A DNA stretch of 64,000 nucleotides from Heterocephalus glaber (lineage: Eukaryota > Chordata > Mammalia > Rodentia > Bathyergidae): positions 28,647,201 to 28,711,200 of the forward strand of contig NW_004624751.1 in NCBI RefSeq assembly GCF_000247695.1, written 5' to 3'. Numbering within the stretch: the stretch's first letter is position 1; every line of letters starts with the position of its first letter. Shown here piece by piece: positions 12,506 through 24,009 of this stretch. Position numbers and translations under genes: made by a program. Below the pieces are notes generated by a model. That model had not been told where the DNA came from. It did no database searches and was given only the letters and a program-made list of their open reading frames with translations.

Positions 12506-12691
12506 ATAAGCCTGGGGCAATATCGCATTTCTATAATCCCAGCTACTAGGAAGCCTGAGGTAGGAAGATCTCAAGTTTAAGGCCAGCATGAACCACTTAT
12601 TGAGACTGTCTCAAAATCTAAAAAAATAAAAAAGGCTGGGGGTGAGGCTCAATGGTAGAGTGCAACACACACACACACACACACACACATA
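12506..12691 (+). mobile_element. B1-ID composite SINE ending in (CA)n
   Basis: The left part matches B1/7SL-derived sequence ('tataatcccagctactagg', 'ggccagcatgaaccac', 'agactgtctcaaaatc'). It is followed by an ID-like part ('gctgggggtgaggctcaatg') that passes into a (CA)n tail at about 12665-12690. Flanks resemble a target duplication (atcaatggtta near 12496, atcaatggata near 12692). Such B1 + ID dimers occur in several non-murid rodent lineages. Confidence 0.8.
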
Positions 12692-12913
12692 CATCAATGG
12701 ATAGAAAACAGTGGTCTTATTATCACACTTGTCTTAAGTTTGAATGATATGGTTAAATGAGTAATTGATTCCCAGCAACTATATCTAGAACCTGGGTTCA
12801 TTGACAGGGTTGTAGCCAATGCTTAATCTTCAAATTCGCCAATACCTTTCTAATGTAAATCCTGCATTGCTTTTGAGTTTGTCTATCTCCACTCCTCTTA
12901 TTAGATATCTAAC

Positions 12914-13102
12914 TCAGCGTTTCTCTGTGGGGGGGATATTTTGCCCTCCAGGTTACATTTCAGAATGCCTGGTAGCATTTATATCATACTGAGTGACAGT
13001 TTCTTATGGGAAGAGGCCAGAGACATTGCTGTGTTCAGGAAGCCTCCACAATACACATTTTCTGACCCAAAATTTCAGTAGTGCCTATGCTGAGAATCTC
13101 TA
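12914..13102 (+). mobile_element. MER20 DNA transposon (hAT-Charlie MITE)
   Basis: Follows MER20 end to end: 'cagcgtttctctgtggggg', 'ttgccctccaggttacattt', 'agaggccagagacattgctg', 'ccacaatacac', 'ttcagtagtgcctatgctg' and 'gagaatctc'. It is nearly full length. MER20 is old and non-autonomous. In the literature some copies have been recruited as regulatory elements in placental mammals, but nothing here shows that for this copy. Confidence 0.75.
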
Positions 13103-13743
13103 AGACTAGCTCAAGGGTGCTCATCTTTTCATCGAAGACTGGCAACCCCTGGAAGGCTTTAGAGGTCCATTCACCTGTTTTAAGAAATGAGAAGATGCTG
13201 TAAAAGAACCAAAAAGTCATGCAATTCTAGATCAGAAACATTCAGTCTAAGTGGCACTTGGCAGAAAATATAAACGATCAAAGCAATCAGCTCGTGTTGT
13301 CACATTCTTCTCATTTTAAGAAAGCAGAATTATCCAGCTCTGGGAATTTATTGCCAGGCGGAAACAAAGGACTACCATTGTCAGAATCGTTATTTTTTCA
13401 AGAGAATCCAGTAATCTATTTTTATGTGAAATCCTCTGAATTTTCAAGTGTTTCTCATTCTATTTTTGACAGACCAGGAAAACCAAATAGAAAACATTTT
13501 GAAATGAAATTAATCCTTTTGGTCAGGAATTTTATAACTTCTGGTCTCAGTTCTGACTGTCATGGATATATTAATTCATACACTCATTCACTTACCAGGC
13601 ACTAATTGAAGAACTGTTGTATTGATGGAGTGAAGAATAACTAGGATTTTATAGAAACCCACACAGTTCTTGACTTTTCTGGAGCGGAGAGTTTATCCTA
13701 CATGGAGGATCAAATTGACTTGATTCTTAGTATGTGTTTTAAA

Positions 13744-13764
13744 CTGATTGATTGATTGATTGAT
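13744..13764. repeat. (GATT)n microsatellite
   Basis: Five tandem GATT/ATTG units. Confidence 0.9.
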
Positions 13765-14110
13765 CTCTTTCCATTCCCTAAGCAGGTTTTTCTATTAAAA
13801 TAGGAATATATACTTGGGTATCTCACTCTTCAGTTGACATTTAGCAACTCAGAGCAACTCCAGAACAGTGCTTTCAAAGTTAAAAATACTAAATTTAACA
13901 GCTTAGAGACTTTCTACTCAACAATTAATACTCTCTATTCCTTTTCCCCCATTTTCCTCAACTTTTTTAAAACTTATGCCTCTGTTTTATCACCACTAAA
14001 TTAATGACCTTAGTATTTAATAAATTAAACATTTAAAAAGTGCTTTAAAGAGTACAAGTATAATTTGGAAGACAGAATTTTTCTTCAAATCACTACTCTG
14101 CTTGCTTTGG

Positions 14111-14141
14111 TAGTATATATATATATATTATATATATATTT
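14111..14141. repeat. (TA)n tract
   Basis: Alternating TA with one break, a self-complementary tract. Confidence 0.9.
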
Positions 14142-14259
14142 ATTTATACTAAATCACTGCCTTTTCGCATAAGCCCTGCTATTCTGACTTGTGTGTTTAG
14201 CCTTGTTTCAAAACTCTTGCCTGGCAACAGATTTAATTCTTGCAGCAGTATGGAAGATT

Positions 14260-14360
14260 GTCTTCCTTTTTTAGATAAGGAAACTGAGTCACAGGTAACC
14301 TAATGGACTTGATCAATATCACACAGTTTAAAAACTGAAATCTAAACTCTGGCTGTTTGT
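14260..14360 (-). mobile_element. MIR SINE fragment (antisense)
   Basis: 'tttagataaggaaactgagt', 'cacaggtaacctaatggact' and 'tatcacacagtt' reproduce the complement of the MIR central core. Confidence 0.6.
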
Positions 14361-14845
14361 GAAAAAGCCCTTGCTCATTACAATACAATGTGAGAGGATA
14401 CATTTGTTGGCTTAAACTTGATGTGGAAGGTAGAAATGAGAGGAAAAAAAAACCCTGGATTTTTTTCTGCAGTTCACTCTTTCTGAATTGTGAGTCTCTG
14501 TAGAATGTGATCCTTCTTCAAGCACACACACGCAAACACACACACACTCACCCATTCACATAAAGTCAGCCATCAGAACTCTAAGAAAAGTTTGTGTGGC
14601 CTAAAGCAGCAGCCGTGGATCCAGTAATAAAGACATTACAGCACTGCTCTTTGCCAAGGAGTATTAACATTGGCTTTCCACCTTCTCTCTGTGATGGTGA
14701 GAATTAGGTTAAGCAGCTTTTGTCATCCTTGTTCTCTTCTAAGCAATTAACCCAATTTATACACAATTTAGCTTTAAATTTAATATATTCTTCAATAACA
14801 AGAATTACTTAGCTCATTTCCAGATTACTGAATCTTTTGTACATT

Positions 14846-14899
14846 TGCAAGTTTTAAATTGAATGAAACTTGCAAGTTTCATTTTCAGAAATGAAAATG
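14846..14899. repeat. Palindrome cluster (22-bp perfect palindrome plus hairpins)
   Basis: Positions 14862-14883 form a perfect 22-bp palindrome centred between 14872 and 14873. Its left half can instead pair with 14846-14854 (tgcaagttt with aaacttgca at 14866-14874). A separate 7-bp inverted repeat, cattttc (14880-14886) and gaaaatg (14893-14899), lies at its right edge. The structures are mutually exclusive. I do not recognise a transposon family. Confidence 0.8.
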
Positions 14900-16795
14900 T
14901 AAACTTGAGGAGTTCAAGAATAAATGTTTGTGTTGTATTTATTTTTACCTAATTTAGAAAATCCCACTTAATTATACAATGCATTCAATTAATACAGTAG
15001 AAGCAAAATTTATTTTTGAATCAGGATTTATTCTCAGAAAAAAAGAATTTTCTTTAAGAAAAAAAGAAAAGAGGTTTCTTTCTTTCTTTATTTTCTTTGC
15101 AGTGAAGTGGACTCATTGGATTAGTCATCTGCAGTGTCAAGAAACCAATAATTGTTTTTTATGCTTTTTCAAGCCTCTTAATTTAGTAAACCTATAATTG
15201 AAAAGTAAAATTTTACAATAAAACAATATAACTCAGTCCATGTTGCTATGGAAAAGTAAAGGGTTTCCTCCTACTTTAGTTTATTAATTTTCAAATAATG
15301 CTTAAGGGCTTGTTATGATAGTTCTTTACAAGGTAGTAAATATACAGTTATCCAGACTGTCTGGGCTGAAAACTAATTACCATCAGAAACTGAAGCATTA
15401 AGGCTTGTTATTTCTGCAAATCAAACAACTCCAAATATAATTTTCATATTAAATCCAATATGCAATGATGCAGGGATATCCTCACAATGCAAACCATTAT
15501 CTAAAATGTCCTTGTTCCTTATTCTTGTTTATAAGCAATGTAACTAGAATTTTAAATGTTCTTTGAAAAGGGAAGTTGAGGAGACAGTAAAAATAGCAAT
15601 TTAAAAGAATAAAAGGAATAAAAAATGGAGCTATTCAAATAATTAAAAGTTTCTTTGATTACAAAATTATGGAATACAGGAAAAATACATTGTCTGCAGG
15701 AAAATACTCCATAGTATATAGACTATGCTTAATTTTCCATAATTTTCATTTGTACTCTGTTTTAAACCCTTCTGCAGTGATATATTTGAAGGAGCCACAT
15801 TTTAAATTAGTGTTAACATAAAATAAAGAAGTAAGAATAGGAAAGAAGAGTTTTACTATTCAAAAGGAAAACAAACCTATGGAGGTATAAATACACAAGA
15901 AATCTCATAATTTTAAGTGGTTACCTCACATTTGAATTTTAAAGATTATTTATAAACAGAATCTTCATAGAGGCCAAATGTTTCACTGTCATTGAGTAAT
16001 TTCAAGTCTTAGAAATTAAAAACTTTTAAAAAACACGGCAGATGCAAAACTGCCACAAATATATGGTAAAATCTTACTGTTGATTGAATAAAGTAGTGGC
16101 TGTCAGTGCATGCTACTGCAGGCATCAAGTGGACACTGAGGAAATTTTGACTTCGTGGGTTTGAGTGAATAGATGGGGAATTCATGGGGAAAATTATAAT
16201 TTCAAAAAATTAAAATCTTCCATTTAATAATTGGAAAATATAGCCAGACTGCTTTAAAAACATTAAAAAGTGACAATTGAGATATACGTCTAATATCAAG
16301 CACAATTGATGTATATTTGTCTAATATCAAGTACTGTTACATGTACACTTACTTCATGGTTATAGACAAAAAGGCATTCAACAGTCAACAGAAATCCTAT
16401 GAAACTAGTATTCTTTAAAAGTGTACTTAGGATTATAGTACAGGCAAGTGATATATTTTTGAAAAATTATTGGCAAGCAATCTTTTTATTAGTCAAAACT
16501 TAATTTTCACATTTTAATACATATTCTATGTTTTGTAAACTTATTCACACTGATATGCCCTTTTAAATTTTTTTCTTGTCCCAAAGTAATTCACTTTAAT
16601 GTTAAATTTAATTTATTTTGTTCCATGTTTAAACATTTTCTTAACTTTTGAGTATCATGAAATGACAGCAATTCTAGTGCACAGGAAATAAAATAGAAGA
16701 ATAAGAAATCTGACTGGCAGGAATGGAAGAAAGCAGAATGCAATACTTATTTCTTTGGACAATTTCTTAACGTTGTTAGCATAAAGTGGTGGTGA
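14900..16795. other. Intergenic, nothing recognised
   Basis: About 1.9 kb of very AT-rich DNA with no gene or repeat I can name. A 72-codon Phe/Lys-rich frame (14979-15197) is compositional. Confidence 0.45.
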
Positions 16796-16945
16796 AGCCA
16801 GGGGTGGTGGTCCGTGCCTGTAATCCCAGCCCTTGGGAGGCTGAGGCAGGAGGATCACCATGAGTTTGAGGCCAGCTTGAAGTACATATTGAGTTCAAAG
16901 CCGGTCGGAGTTACCTGTATCAAAAAAAAAAAACAAACCAAAAAA
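16796..16945 (+). mobile_element. B1 (7SL-derived) SINE
   Basis: Sense B1: 'gccaggggtggtggtccgtg', 'cctgtaatcccagcccttgg', 'ggctgaggcaggaggatcac', 'ttgaggccagcttgaag', then 'ggtcggagttacctg' and an A-rich tail. The A and B boxes of the internal Pol III promoter are visible. It is the best preserved B1 in the window. Confidence 0.9.
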
Positions 16946-17287
16946 ACCGTACAAGAACATGTAGGGGGAACTTCCTCCCGATCGCTTTTTCATTTTCATC
17001 TTCCTCACAATTATCTTCTAATACTTAGGAAACTAATATTATTAGTTAAGAGTTGAGAAATACAGGCTTTCCCATCTTTTTACTCATAATAATAGCATAA
17101 GCAAGACAATGAATATTAATAAAACAAACATTTATTAAGCGAGTATTGTGTCACGCTATTACCATTTTGTAGATAACGGTTTTTACTTGTTTATTGTACT
17201 TGTCTGTCTTTCCCCACTAGAACCTAAATCCAGGAGTACCCTGAAGGAGACACCGATATAACCAATACCTCTATTTCTTTCTTTCTT

Positions 17288-17380
17288 TGTTTTTGGTTTT
17301 TTTTGGTACCGGAAATAGAACTCGGAACCTTGCGCTTGCAAGGCAGGTGGAGGCACCACTGAGCTAAATTCCTGGCCCAC
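17288..17380 (-). mobile_element. ID-type SINE (antisense)
   Basis: 'ggtaccggaaatagaactcg', 'aaccttgcgcttgcaaggc' and 'ccactgagctaaattcctgg', preceded by a T-rich tail complement. Confidence 0.88.
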
Positions 17381-18244
17381 CATTTTTTTTTTTTCTTTCT
17401 ATGTGTATTATTTCTCTATAACATTTTAGTAGTATTCTGTTGTTATTGCTCTCCACGTATCCAAAAGGCAAGAAAAGACCTAATGCAAACAATCTGAAAC
17501 AGGAGTGGAACGCATAAATAGCAGAAAGACAGTCAATGCGGCTGAATTCTAGAGAAAAGTGGGATGTTCAAAGAGGTAAGAAGGGGCCAGAACCCACTGG
17601 CTTCAATAATGCAGCAGACTAGAAACCCTGGTACAGATTTTAAAGAGATCTGTCTGGGTTTGTTGAGCATAGACTTACGTGTGAGTGTAGGGGCAAATAG
17701 AATCCTGGAAACAAATTCGGGGAGTTTTGCAGTAACAGACAGCAGGCAATGATGGTGACGACAGAGATGGAGAGGTGGACACATTGGAAATGTATGCAAG
17801 GGTGGTAGACACAATGTGATTTTCTAATGAATACCGTCAGAACTAAGCTTCATGAAGTGTGCATTCCTGATGCCTACACATTTTCTAACACATAAATAGT
17901 TTGATAACTATTTATAAATTGAAAGAATAAGTGAATAAAGAAGAGAGAGACCAAGCAAGGATTAGAGATAATTTTTGCTTTAGGACAGAAAACTAAATAC
18001 GATTTTCCAATTCATGGAACCAGGGAAGAGCACAAAAAACGTTTTTATTTTTTCTAGTAGGGAACGATGTAAAGTTGTCAGTTTTCCTTTTAGTAAGTGC
18101 TATCTAATATTCTAAAAATATATCTTTTTTTTCTTGATGTTCAATATCCTTTGACCAGTAATGAAATGGTGATAATAGTGTAATAGAATATTTAATTTTT
18201 GCCTTTTTTCATAGCTTTAGTTAACAAAACGGTGACTTCCTGTT
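17381..18244. other. Intergenic, nothing recognised
   Basis: No gene or clear repeat. Overlapping 62- and 93-codon frames on opposite strands near 17533-17814 have no family resemblance. Confidence 0.45.
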
Positions 18245-18245
18245 C

Positions 18246-18282
18246 ACACACACACACACGCATGCACGAGTGCACACACACA
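18246..18282. repeat. (CA)n microsatellite, interrupted
   Basis: CA repeats interrupted by 'gcatgcacgagtg'. Confidence 0.9.
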
Positions 18283-18419
18283 AGATATTTTGCTGAGATC
18301 CAAATGCATAGGGTCCTTTAGTCTAAATTACTCCCTTTTAAAAATTATCTAGTGCCCAAATTAAAATTAAAGCTTCAGGAAATTTCTTTCTATGTATTTA
18401 GGGAGAACTGTGAGTGTTT

Positions 18420-18447
18420 ATGTGTGTGTGTGTGTGTGTGTGTGTGT
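18420..18447. repeat. (TG)n microsatellite
   Basis: Uninterrupted TG run, about 14 units. Confidence 0.95.
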
Positions 18448-19949
18448 ATCCTGTCCTTCCCACACAAGGGTAGGAAAGTAAGTGTATGCCTTCTTAAAAA
18501 CTTAAAAAGTAATACTTTTTGAATGGAGAAAGATATGTAACTGTAGTATTTATATTGATGAAAGATCCTTTTCAAAGAAAATATACTTTGCTTTCATCTT
18601 TATGTATTGTTATTGGAAGCAGAAAATTTTTATCCTTTATCTATAATTTTTCCTAATTTTGGCTAAGTTTAATTACTTTCCATACAAAACTCCTAACTAC
18701 GAAACTGGTTTTAAAGTCACTACTACAGTCACAGCCATGACCTCAATAGTCAGAGTATCTCTCTTGTGCATATTTCTAAATAAAGCTGATGCAATTTTCC
18801 AGTCTAATTTATATAAAAGGAACTGATCTAGGCCAAATAATATTCTTCTGTGTTTATCTTGGGAGAAAATATGAAACCATATTAATATTCAAGAACATTT
18901 CTTTCTCTATAGATTATGAAATGCCATTTATATTGTACTGGAAATTCATAACATACTTTCTTTAGCTATTGGGTTACAAAATTAGGTCATATAATGTAAA
19001 ATAGATTTTTTGTATACTTATATGCATGAATGCCTGTTACATATCCTTACATATTATTCCTTTAGAATCAATTATATACAAAAGTTGTAGAACAGACATT
19101 TTAAATCTTTATTGGAATGTGAAGTAATTATTATATAGAAAGTTGAAATAAAGTCATGCAGCTCACTTCACAGCAGTTGTAGTTGTCCTATTAAGGATAA
19201 ATTTTGACTATCTCAATTTTCAATAGAAATAAGCACACCTATGGAAATAAAACATGCCACTATTACTTACCCCATTCAGATTTATTTCTTTTGGCTAAAT
19301 AAATTCATTTTTATCAAGGGAATTAAAATCTATGCATTCATTTACATTTCTGATGTGAGCTTCAGTTGTCTGCTGGTAGCTGCTGCTATTTGTAAATTAA
19401 AAATTATGTCTTGGTAGTGATGGTAAGTTAAAATAGGAAACATTTAAGTGTGGTTGTATTGTCATAAATTCCTTAAAATGTAACTCATCTGGTTTTCCTA
19501 AAAAAATGAAAGCAACACCCCCTGTCACTTTGCCAATTGCACTTACATCTTTATTAGTCATTCAAGTGGGGCGAAGGAAAGATCTTTTGAAAACAGGCAA
19601 ATTGAGTATTTGTCTTGTAAACTTTCAGGGGAAATAAATTTTAAAAACAGGAAAAAAATTAAAACAATATAGTAGCATGTACTCTTTCTTGATCAAAACA
19701 TTTTGCTTCTTAGATATACAGTATAATGTTCATACAAATTTAAAGATAGTATATTAGAAATTTTCAAGAATCTAAAGTATACAGTGCAAAAATTAAGCTC
19801 CTTTATTGGGTCAGCAATTGCCCCTTTAATGGTATTAATTATTTTAAAATCACATTTTTTAATTCTTTTTTTAATGAAGCCCCATCTCTGTCCTTAAGAT
19901 GTAAACACTTTTATAGGTAACAGAATAGTGCCTAGGGGCTACATCACTA
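18448..19949. other. Intergenic, nothing recognised
   Basis: AT-rich single-copy DNA, about 1.5 kb, without gene or repeat signals. Confidence 0.45.
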
Positions 19950-20155
19950 GAAGTAGGCTGCTAATGTTTGAATTCTTGCTCCACTCTTTATGAGAAAGAT
20001 AATAGTGACTGTACACTGAGAAAGTTGCTTAATTTTTTTTGCCCATGTTTTCTCAGCTACAGAATGGATATAATGAACATACCTGCATCAAAGTGTTGTA
20101 AAGCCCTAAATGAGTTAATATATATAGAATTTTTATTGGGTGCTCAATAAATTCA
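19950..20155 (+). mobile_element. MIR SINE
   Basis: Follows the MIR order: 'gaattcttgctccactct', 'gagaaagttgcttaattt', 'gttttctcagctacagaatg', 'gttgtaaagccctaaatgag', 'gggtgctcaataaattc'. Confidence 0.7.
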
Positions 20156-20271
20156 AAAAAATGTACATTGTCTAATAAATGTTTAACACCCCTGTACCAA
20201 AAAAATTAATAACACGAAAAACAGAAACCGAGAATTTTTTCTATGTAGAGTTTTAAAATGATGAGAAGCTG

Positions 20272-20358
20272 GGCTGGGGATTTACTTCAGTGGTTCTGGT
20301 GCCTGCTTCACAAGCGCAAGGTTCCGAGTTCAATCTCTGGTACCAAAAAAAAAAAAAA
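20272..20358 (+). mobile_element. ID-type SINE
   Basis: Sense ID core: 'gctggggatttacttcagtg', 'cctgcttcacaagcgcaagg', 'gagttcaatctctggtacc' and an A-tail. The flanks gatgagaagctg (20260-20271) and gatgtgaagctg (20359-20370) are a target duplication with one mismatch. Confidence 0.9.
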
Positions 20359-20642
20359 GATGTGAAGCTGCTGAAACATGATAATGTTAAAACAAGAGGA
20401 GTAAAAATAAAACTAAATATAGGATATGATTTAAATTATCTGCAATCTCTTTCCTACTGGAAAAGTCAGCAACACAGACTTTTCTGAAATACTTTCATTA
20501 TCATTAATTCAGGAGAAAGATGCAATCTATGTCATGCTAATTTTCTATGTTATGGTGAAAACCATGATTTGCCCTGGGGAAGAACTGAAATAAATTTCAG
20601 TATTGGTATAAAATATTACTGATGGTTATAAAAAATGTAAGA

Positions 20643-20730
20643 GGGCTGGGGATTTAGCTCAGTGGTTCCACTGCCTGCCTCGCAAGCACAAGGTCCCGAG
20701 TTCAATCCCAGGTATCAAAAAAAAAAGAAA
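20643..20730 (+). mobile_element. ID-type SINE
   Basis: Close to the family consensus: 'gctggggatttagctcagtg', 'gcctgcctcgcaagcacaag' and 'gagttcaatcccaggtatc', then an A-rich tail. The A box and B box are intact. Confidence 0.92.
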
Positions 20731-21620
20731 GAAACTCTTTAGTAATTAGTTTCACACTATCCTACAAAAGAGCAAAAATCTAGAAATAACATTTTTTGAG
20801 TAGCAGGACAATCCATAATAATTATGGGCTTATCCATGAGTATAACTGGAAATCTATGTAACACAGGTTTTGATAAAGGCCATAAATGAAGTTGACAAAC
20901 TGTTATATAAAATATATCTTCCTACCTTGACAAATATACTTTAAAATAACTTGATGGCCAGAAGAAATAAAACAGGATCTTCAGACACCTTGGAGGTCCA
21001 CAACCGACTTCCTGGGCATCACTCCTTAATTGCTAGATTTCTCTTTCCACCCATGCCGATTGCCTTGGTATGAAACTGGAAGGTGTAGCCCTCACATCTC
21101 AACTCACTCCTCATCTCTCTCAAAAATTTACCCGTGGTAAATTTGTAGCCCTAAAATTCCAGTCAGTATCACACACCTGGGGAACAGCCATATTCTGGCT
21201 TCAGGAAATGGTGCCTTGGCTTCTTTTGGTTATGATTTCCAGGCCTGCAACTATAGATGGTCCCACAGGACCAAGAAGTTTCCATTTTTATGGAGAGATG
21301 CGTGTGACCAGGGCAGGGCCATCTTCTGCATGGGTGTACTGATGAATGGGACTCCAAGATCATTTTCACAACCCACACATGAAATCAACCTCTTTTAAAG
21401 CTACATGTGGCATCCAATAGGAGATTAAAGGACATAATAAATATTTCTCTACTAGAAATGCACTGTTTATACTAAGTGATCCACTGTTCATATTATTTAG
21501 AACAACATAGTTTATTTAGAGCAACATAAGTCTGACTCATTTTCCTTAGATCTTCCTTATTCCCACAAGCTTCACCTAAAACAGTGACCTCACTGACTTA
21601 GACAAGCACAGAGTGGTCCC
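20731..21620. other. Intergenic, nothing recognised
   Basis: The part at about 20980-21410 is less AT-rich and has open frames of 60-90 codons on both strands (21070-21342 plus; 21169-21378 minus). I see no family resemblance, so it may be an unrecognised repeat or unique DNA. Confidence 0.4.
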
Positions 21621-21624
21621 ACAT

Positions 21625-21803
21625 TGAGTTAGTCAACCATTCAATAAATATTTACAGAGCACCTATTATGTGTCAAGAACAGTACCAGCACTGAGTATAC
21701 AGAGTTCCAAGAATAAGCATCATTTCTGCTTTCTCTAAATTTAAAATCTAGGGAAAAATTCATGTAGACAAACAAAGGTAATGGTCCTGCCATGTTGTGA
21801 GTA

Positions 21804-21846
<43 letters not shown>

Positions 21847-22280
21847 AAGGAAGCTTTTCTGGGAGGAAATGATTTCTGATCTGAGAGCCAAGAAAAGAGG
21901 TGGGAAAGGTATAGAAAACATAGAATGAAAGAAAACATGCAAGTTCAAGAAACTGATGATATACATATATAATTATGGTTGGTGAAATTTAAAAAGAGAA
22001 TTAAAAAGTAATAATTATAGTGGGCAGAGGTTAGATCATGCAGGATCTTGAAAATCTTACAAAGTTTGGACTTGATTCTAACAGTAATAAAGAGGCACTG
22101 AAAGGCATTATTTCAGGAGAGACATGATAGCATTATGGTTTTCTAAAGCATTCTTTCATATCTGCTTTAAGAATTTATTAGATCTGTGTCATGATATACA
22201 CAGAAGATAATGGTAGCCTATTTCAAGGGGATGGTAGGGTTTTAAGAGGAATCAAAAGCTAGAAGACAATGAAATAGAAT
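21625..22280 (-). mobile_element. L2 LINE 3' end (antisense), split by (CA)n
   Basis: 'ttcaataaatatttacagag', 'cacctattatgtgtcaag', 'agcactgagtatacagag', later 'gttagatcatgcaggatctt', 'aaagtttggacttgattcta' and 'agagacatgatagcattatg' follow the complement of the L2 3' region. A (CA)18 microsatellite has grown inside it. Confidence 0.72.
21806..21841. repeat. (CA)18 microsatellite
   Basis: A pure run of about 18 CA units, long enough to be polymorphic. Small open frames across it are artefacts. Confidence 0.95.
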
Positions 22281-24009
22281 CTTTGCAGGACTGGCTAATT
22301 GAGTGTAGAAGGTGAGAGATACAGAGAATGGAGGCTAAGTCCTGGATTTCTAGGTTTGCATTCTAGGTAGTAGTAACTTGTACTGAGAATGATGAAAGTG
22401 AAAAATAGGTTTAGTTGCAAGGAAGTGAGTTAACAAGTGTATTCCCAGAAATGGTGAGATGAAGATAGAGATGAGATATCTTAATACCCATACCCATATT
22501 TCCACTGACTCCTAGAAATGTCAATGTCCCTCTCCTTCTCTCTGCCCCTGTTCCTCTTCTTCTCCTTCTCCCTCCTAGAAATATCTGAGTCAGTGGAAAT
22601 ACTTAGGGAAGACAGTCAATATTTTGGAATAATTTAGGGAAATATCAGCATATAGCAAGTTAATGAAATCATGGTAAAGGATACAGAGAACCAAAGGGAG
22701 TATGTGGGGTGAACACAAACATTGGAGGGTAGAACTCTGAGATTGGCAGAGAAAGAAGAAAAGAAAGAGTAGAAGCAAAGAACATAAAAGATGGTGAAGG
22801 AAATGCGAAATTGCAGAATTGTTAAATGAAGTAAAACTTGTTTTTAAAACAGAAAAAAGAAAACTTGAGTGTCTATAGAGCACAGAGTAAATTTGTATTT
22901 ATTCAGGCATGTACTCATTTGCAGTTTTTCCCACAGACTATATACACTTCTAATCATACTCACTCATACTCCACATACACACCCACACGTTCTCACAGAC
23001 ACCACACCTGACTCCATAAACTGACAAGCTCGAAAATGTCACAAATAGAAATTCTCATTCATTAAATTCAACTCTTGGCCTCTACTAGCATACTATTAAC
23101 TTAGAGCAGTGTACTGATTTAAAATAAGTAAGCTTTGCTTTATGACTTAAAAAAGAATATGGCACAGTTTTCCTTCTGTTAAATGGGTATAATAATACTA
23201 GCATAGAGAAGTTTTGAGATTTAATTGATGCTTATAAAATGATTTGGGAGCCCAAGATGAAAGGTGCTATGTAATGTTATTGCTGTTATTGGCATTGATA
23301 GTGGTGACTTACCTTAACATTTGAATGTGCAATAGTCTAAACCACAGTGTAATCCAGGATGATAAAATACAAGGTGTTATTAGACGACTTAGAAGTACTA
23401 AGATAATGACTAAACTTTCCTTCTAACTATTTGTATTTCATTATCTTTCTGATACCTACTACTCAGTTTTAGCTCTTATTTGTCATACAAGTTTCTCATT
23501 TTCTGCTTTGTCTTAATATTGTAGAACAGTTTGGCTCAAAGGGCCTTTGAGAATCTTGTAATGCAATCTTGAAGTCAACAGATGTAGAAACTGAATCCCA
23601 AGTTTACATTCTTTATTCCCAGAATTACTGAGGCAGAATTTAATATCAAGTTTCAAGATTTTTTATTTTTTTCACTAGAGATTATTTCACAAACAAGAAA
23701 ATTAGTCTGAAAATACAATACCTCACCAGATAAGATATTTAAGAAAACATTATTAGTAATAACAAGATAAACATAGTAACAATAGCTTTGAGAATGATAA
23801 AATGGCACTTATTTTCATTAATACATGAGATACTTTAAATTTAATATTTATAACAGAATACTCATTACTGGAGAAAACCCACACACAAGGGAGACATAAG
23901 CAAAGGATGAAAGTAATTAAAATTCATGAATTACAATTGAGTTATTTGGTATTATCTATTGTTTGTCTTGATGAAAGAGAAAATTTTTCTGCCCTGGATA
24001 TCAGATGTG
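22281..24009. other. Intergenic; possible MIR-like remnant near 23150-23310
   Basis: Mostly unrecognised AT-rich DNA. Around 23165-23290, 'ttccttctgttaaatgggta' and 'gatgaaaggtgctatgtaat' resemble a MIR3-type tail. No gene. Confidence 0.4.

Larger units (their letters stand above)
13110..14259. other. Intergenic; unidentified 115-codon frame
   Basis: No recognised repeat apart from short tandem runs. A plus-strand frame at 13258-13605 shows no domain or family resemblance, and I do not call it a gene. Confidence 0.4.

Noticed and set aside
13258..13605. 115-codon frame as a possible small gene
   Set aside because: No domain, signal peptide or family resemblance, no splice or promoter context; length is reachable by chance in 64 kb.
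20643..20715. tRNA-like sequence with good A and B boxes
   Set aside because: It is the tRNA-derived head of an ID SINE, with an A-tail; no acceptor stem closes and the same core recurs about fifteen times.
21641..21966. Three overlapping minus-strand frames reading Cys-Val repeats
   Set aside because: Translations of the (CA)18 microsatellite inside an L2 relic.
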